In this document: positions 32,239-32,912 of the stretch, piece after piece | Numbering within the stretch: position 1 is the stretch's first letter | Layout: each line of letters starts with the position of its first letter | DNA from: Desulfotomaculaceae bacterium | Lineage (GTDB): Bacteria > Bacillota > Desulfotomaculia > Desulfotomaculales > Pelotomaculaceae | NCBI GenBank assembly: GCA_028702435.1 | Contig: JAQVOX010000005.1 | Span: forward strand, 1-32,912 | DNA length: 32,912 bases | Reading direction: 5' to 3' | Made by a program: the position numbers and the translations under genes | Notes under the pieces: generated by a model | Seen by the model: the letters and a program-made list of their open reading frames with translations, nothing else | What the model was told of the DNA's origin: nothing | Database searches by the model: none

Positions 32239-32793
32239 TTAATTCATGGTGTAAAAAGAAAGCAGATTATCCCCATATTTCTCCTGACGCAACAACCTTA
32301 AAAAGGCAGACTCCAGGGGGAGAATATCTTTTTTACTACTTTCAATAACAACCGTTCCCTCCTGAATCAACAAATCATTCCTTACTATGCCCCTCAATGC
32401 GCCTGGTACTAGATCATGATGGTAAGGCGGATCCATAAAGATTATGTCGAACTTTTGCCCCTTTTTACCCAACAGCGGGAGGGCTTGGTCAACACTTGAG
32501 CACAATAAATGTGCATTTGCCGTAAATCCGGTAATGTTTAGGTTTTGTCTGATTATACTGATATTTTGAATCTTATTCTCCACAAATACTGTTTTTACAG
32601 CTCCCCTACTTAACGCTTCAATGCCAACATTGCCGGAACCAGCAAACAAATCCAAAAAGCGGCTTCCATCTACCCGAAGCCCCAAAATGTTAAAAATCGC
32701 TTCTTTTACCCGGTCTGACGTCGGTCTTACCGAAAGTCCACGGGGAGCTTTCAACTGCCGTTTCTTAGCAATACCCGCAATTACCCGTAAAAT
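32239..32793 (-). CDS. rsmD: 16S rRNA (guanine966-N2)-methyltransferase, probable ATT start
   Basis: SAM-dependent methyltransferase of the small-subunit rRNA. Motifs are RPTSDRVKEAIFNIL, the SAM loop DLFAGSGNVGIEALSRGA and the catalytic MDPPY. The first usual start codon (TTG 32754) would remove the conserved family N-terminus. Reading 13 codons further gives (ATT)-LRVIAGIAKKRQLKAPRG, matching RsmD proteins (usually M-RVIAGxxKGRxLKxP). The ATT at 32793-32791 lies 6 bases after GGAAGGG. An in-frame TAA stands shortly upstream and no ATG, GTG or TTG lies between. I annotate ATT as the start (184 aa). Confidence 0.9.
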   Translation of the reverse strand: MLRVIAGIAKKRQLKAPRGLSVRPTSDRVKEAIFNILGLRVDGSRFLDLFAGSGNVGIEALSRGAVKTVFVENKIQNISIIRQNLNITGFTANAHLLCSSVDQALPLLGKKGQKFDIIFMDPPYHHDLVPGALRGIVRNDLLIQEGTVVIESSKKDILPLESAFLRLLRQEKYGDNLLSFYTMN

Positions 32794-32820
32794 ATTAATC
32801 CCTTCCTTATATTAAAAAAC

Positions 32821-32829
32821 ATTATAGCA
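32821..32829 (-). promoter_or_regulatory. extended -10 promoter for rsmD-coaD
   Basis: Minus strand TGCTATAAT: a perfect TATAAT (32821-32826) with an upstream TGN extension, but no good -35 box. The start would fall near 32814, about 20 bases before the ATT codon, leaving no room for an upstream coding start. Confidence 0.65.
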
Positions 32830-32912
32830 TAATAATTAAAGAAAATCGAATTTTTGCTAATCATCTGTCAAAATACGTTTTATGGTATATTATTGCTCAA
32901 ACAGGACAACCT

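Overview
The window reads as chromosome of an anaerobic, spore-forming, Gram-positive Firmicute. The gene order rpmF-plsX-fabH-fabK-fabD-fabG-acpP-fabF-rnc-ftsY, the ylb-type genes (rsmD, coaD, ylbJ, yceD), the T-box leader and the ADP-forming acyl-CoA synthetase resemble the Peptococcaceae (Pelotomaculum/Desulfotomaculum relatives). That placement is by resemblance only; no database was consulted. YlbJ and a PdaA-type deacetylase imply endospores. GTG and TTG starts are common, and two genes appear to start with ATT.

Layout. (1) 1-5142, minus: branched-chain amino acid operon ilvE-ilvD-ilvB-ilvN (ilvN cut by the window edge). A sigma-A type promoter drives it through a T-box leader whose specifier reads AUC (Ile). 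(2) 5181-8366, plus: an operon of unknown function encoding a 769-aa protein with two dynamin-type GTPase domains, then three very small proteins (helical, coiled coil, coiled coil with a C-terminal membrane segment). A 105-aa two-membrane-segment protein faces it at 8372-8689. This is the best candidate for an undescribed system. (3) 8861-11943, plus: a six-hairpin glycosidase-like protein and a GH15 glucoamylase. (4) 11986-22637, minus: pdaA, ftsY, rnc and the type II fatty acid synthesis operon, preceded by rpmF and yceD. A terminator and a promoter with FapR-like palindromes separate rpmF from plsX. A 426-bp stretch upstream of rpmF folds into a probable structured RNA. (5) 22905-24164, plus: ylbJ. 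(6) 24233-27870, minus: uppP and a zinc/manganese-type ABC importer (binding lipoprotein, ATPase, permease). (7) 27906-31164, plus: a terminator-like hairpin, an ADP-forming acyl-CoA synthetase and a P-loop/DRTGG protein. (8) 31246-32829, minus: rsmD, coaD and a coiled-coil protein.

How the genes work together. The ilv genes make branched-chain amino acids from pyruvate and 2-ketobutyrate. Fatty acid synthesis, PlsX and UppP serve membrane and wall synthesis, and FtsY targets proteins to the membrane. The ACD/DRTGG pair suggests ATP formation from acyl-CoA thioesters. Two housekeeping genes often seen at these positions are absent: smc between rnc and ftsY, and fapR between rpmF and plsX. No rRNA, tRNA, CRISPR array, insertion sequence or phage gene was recognised.
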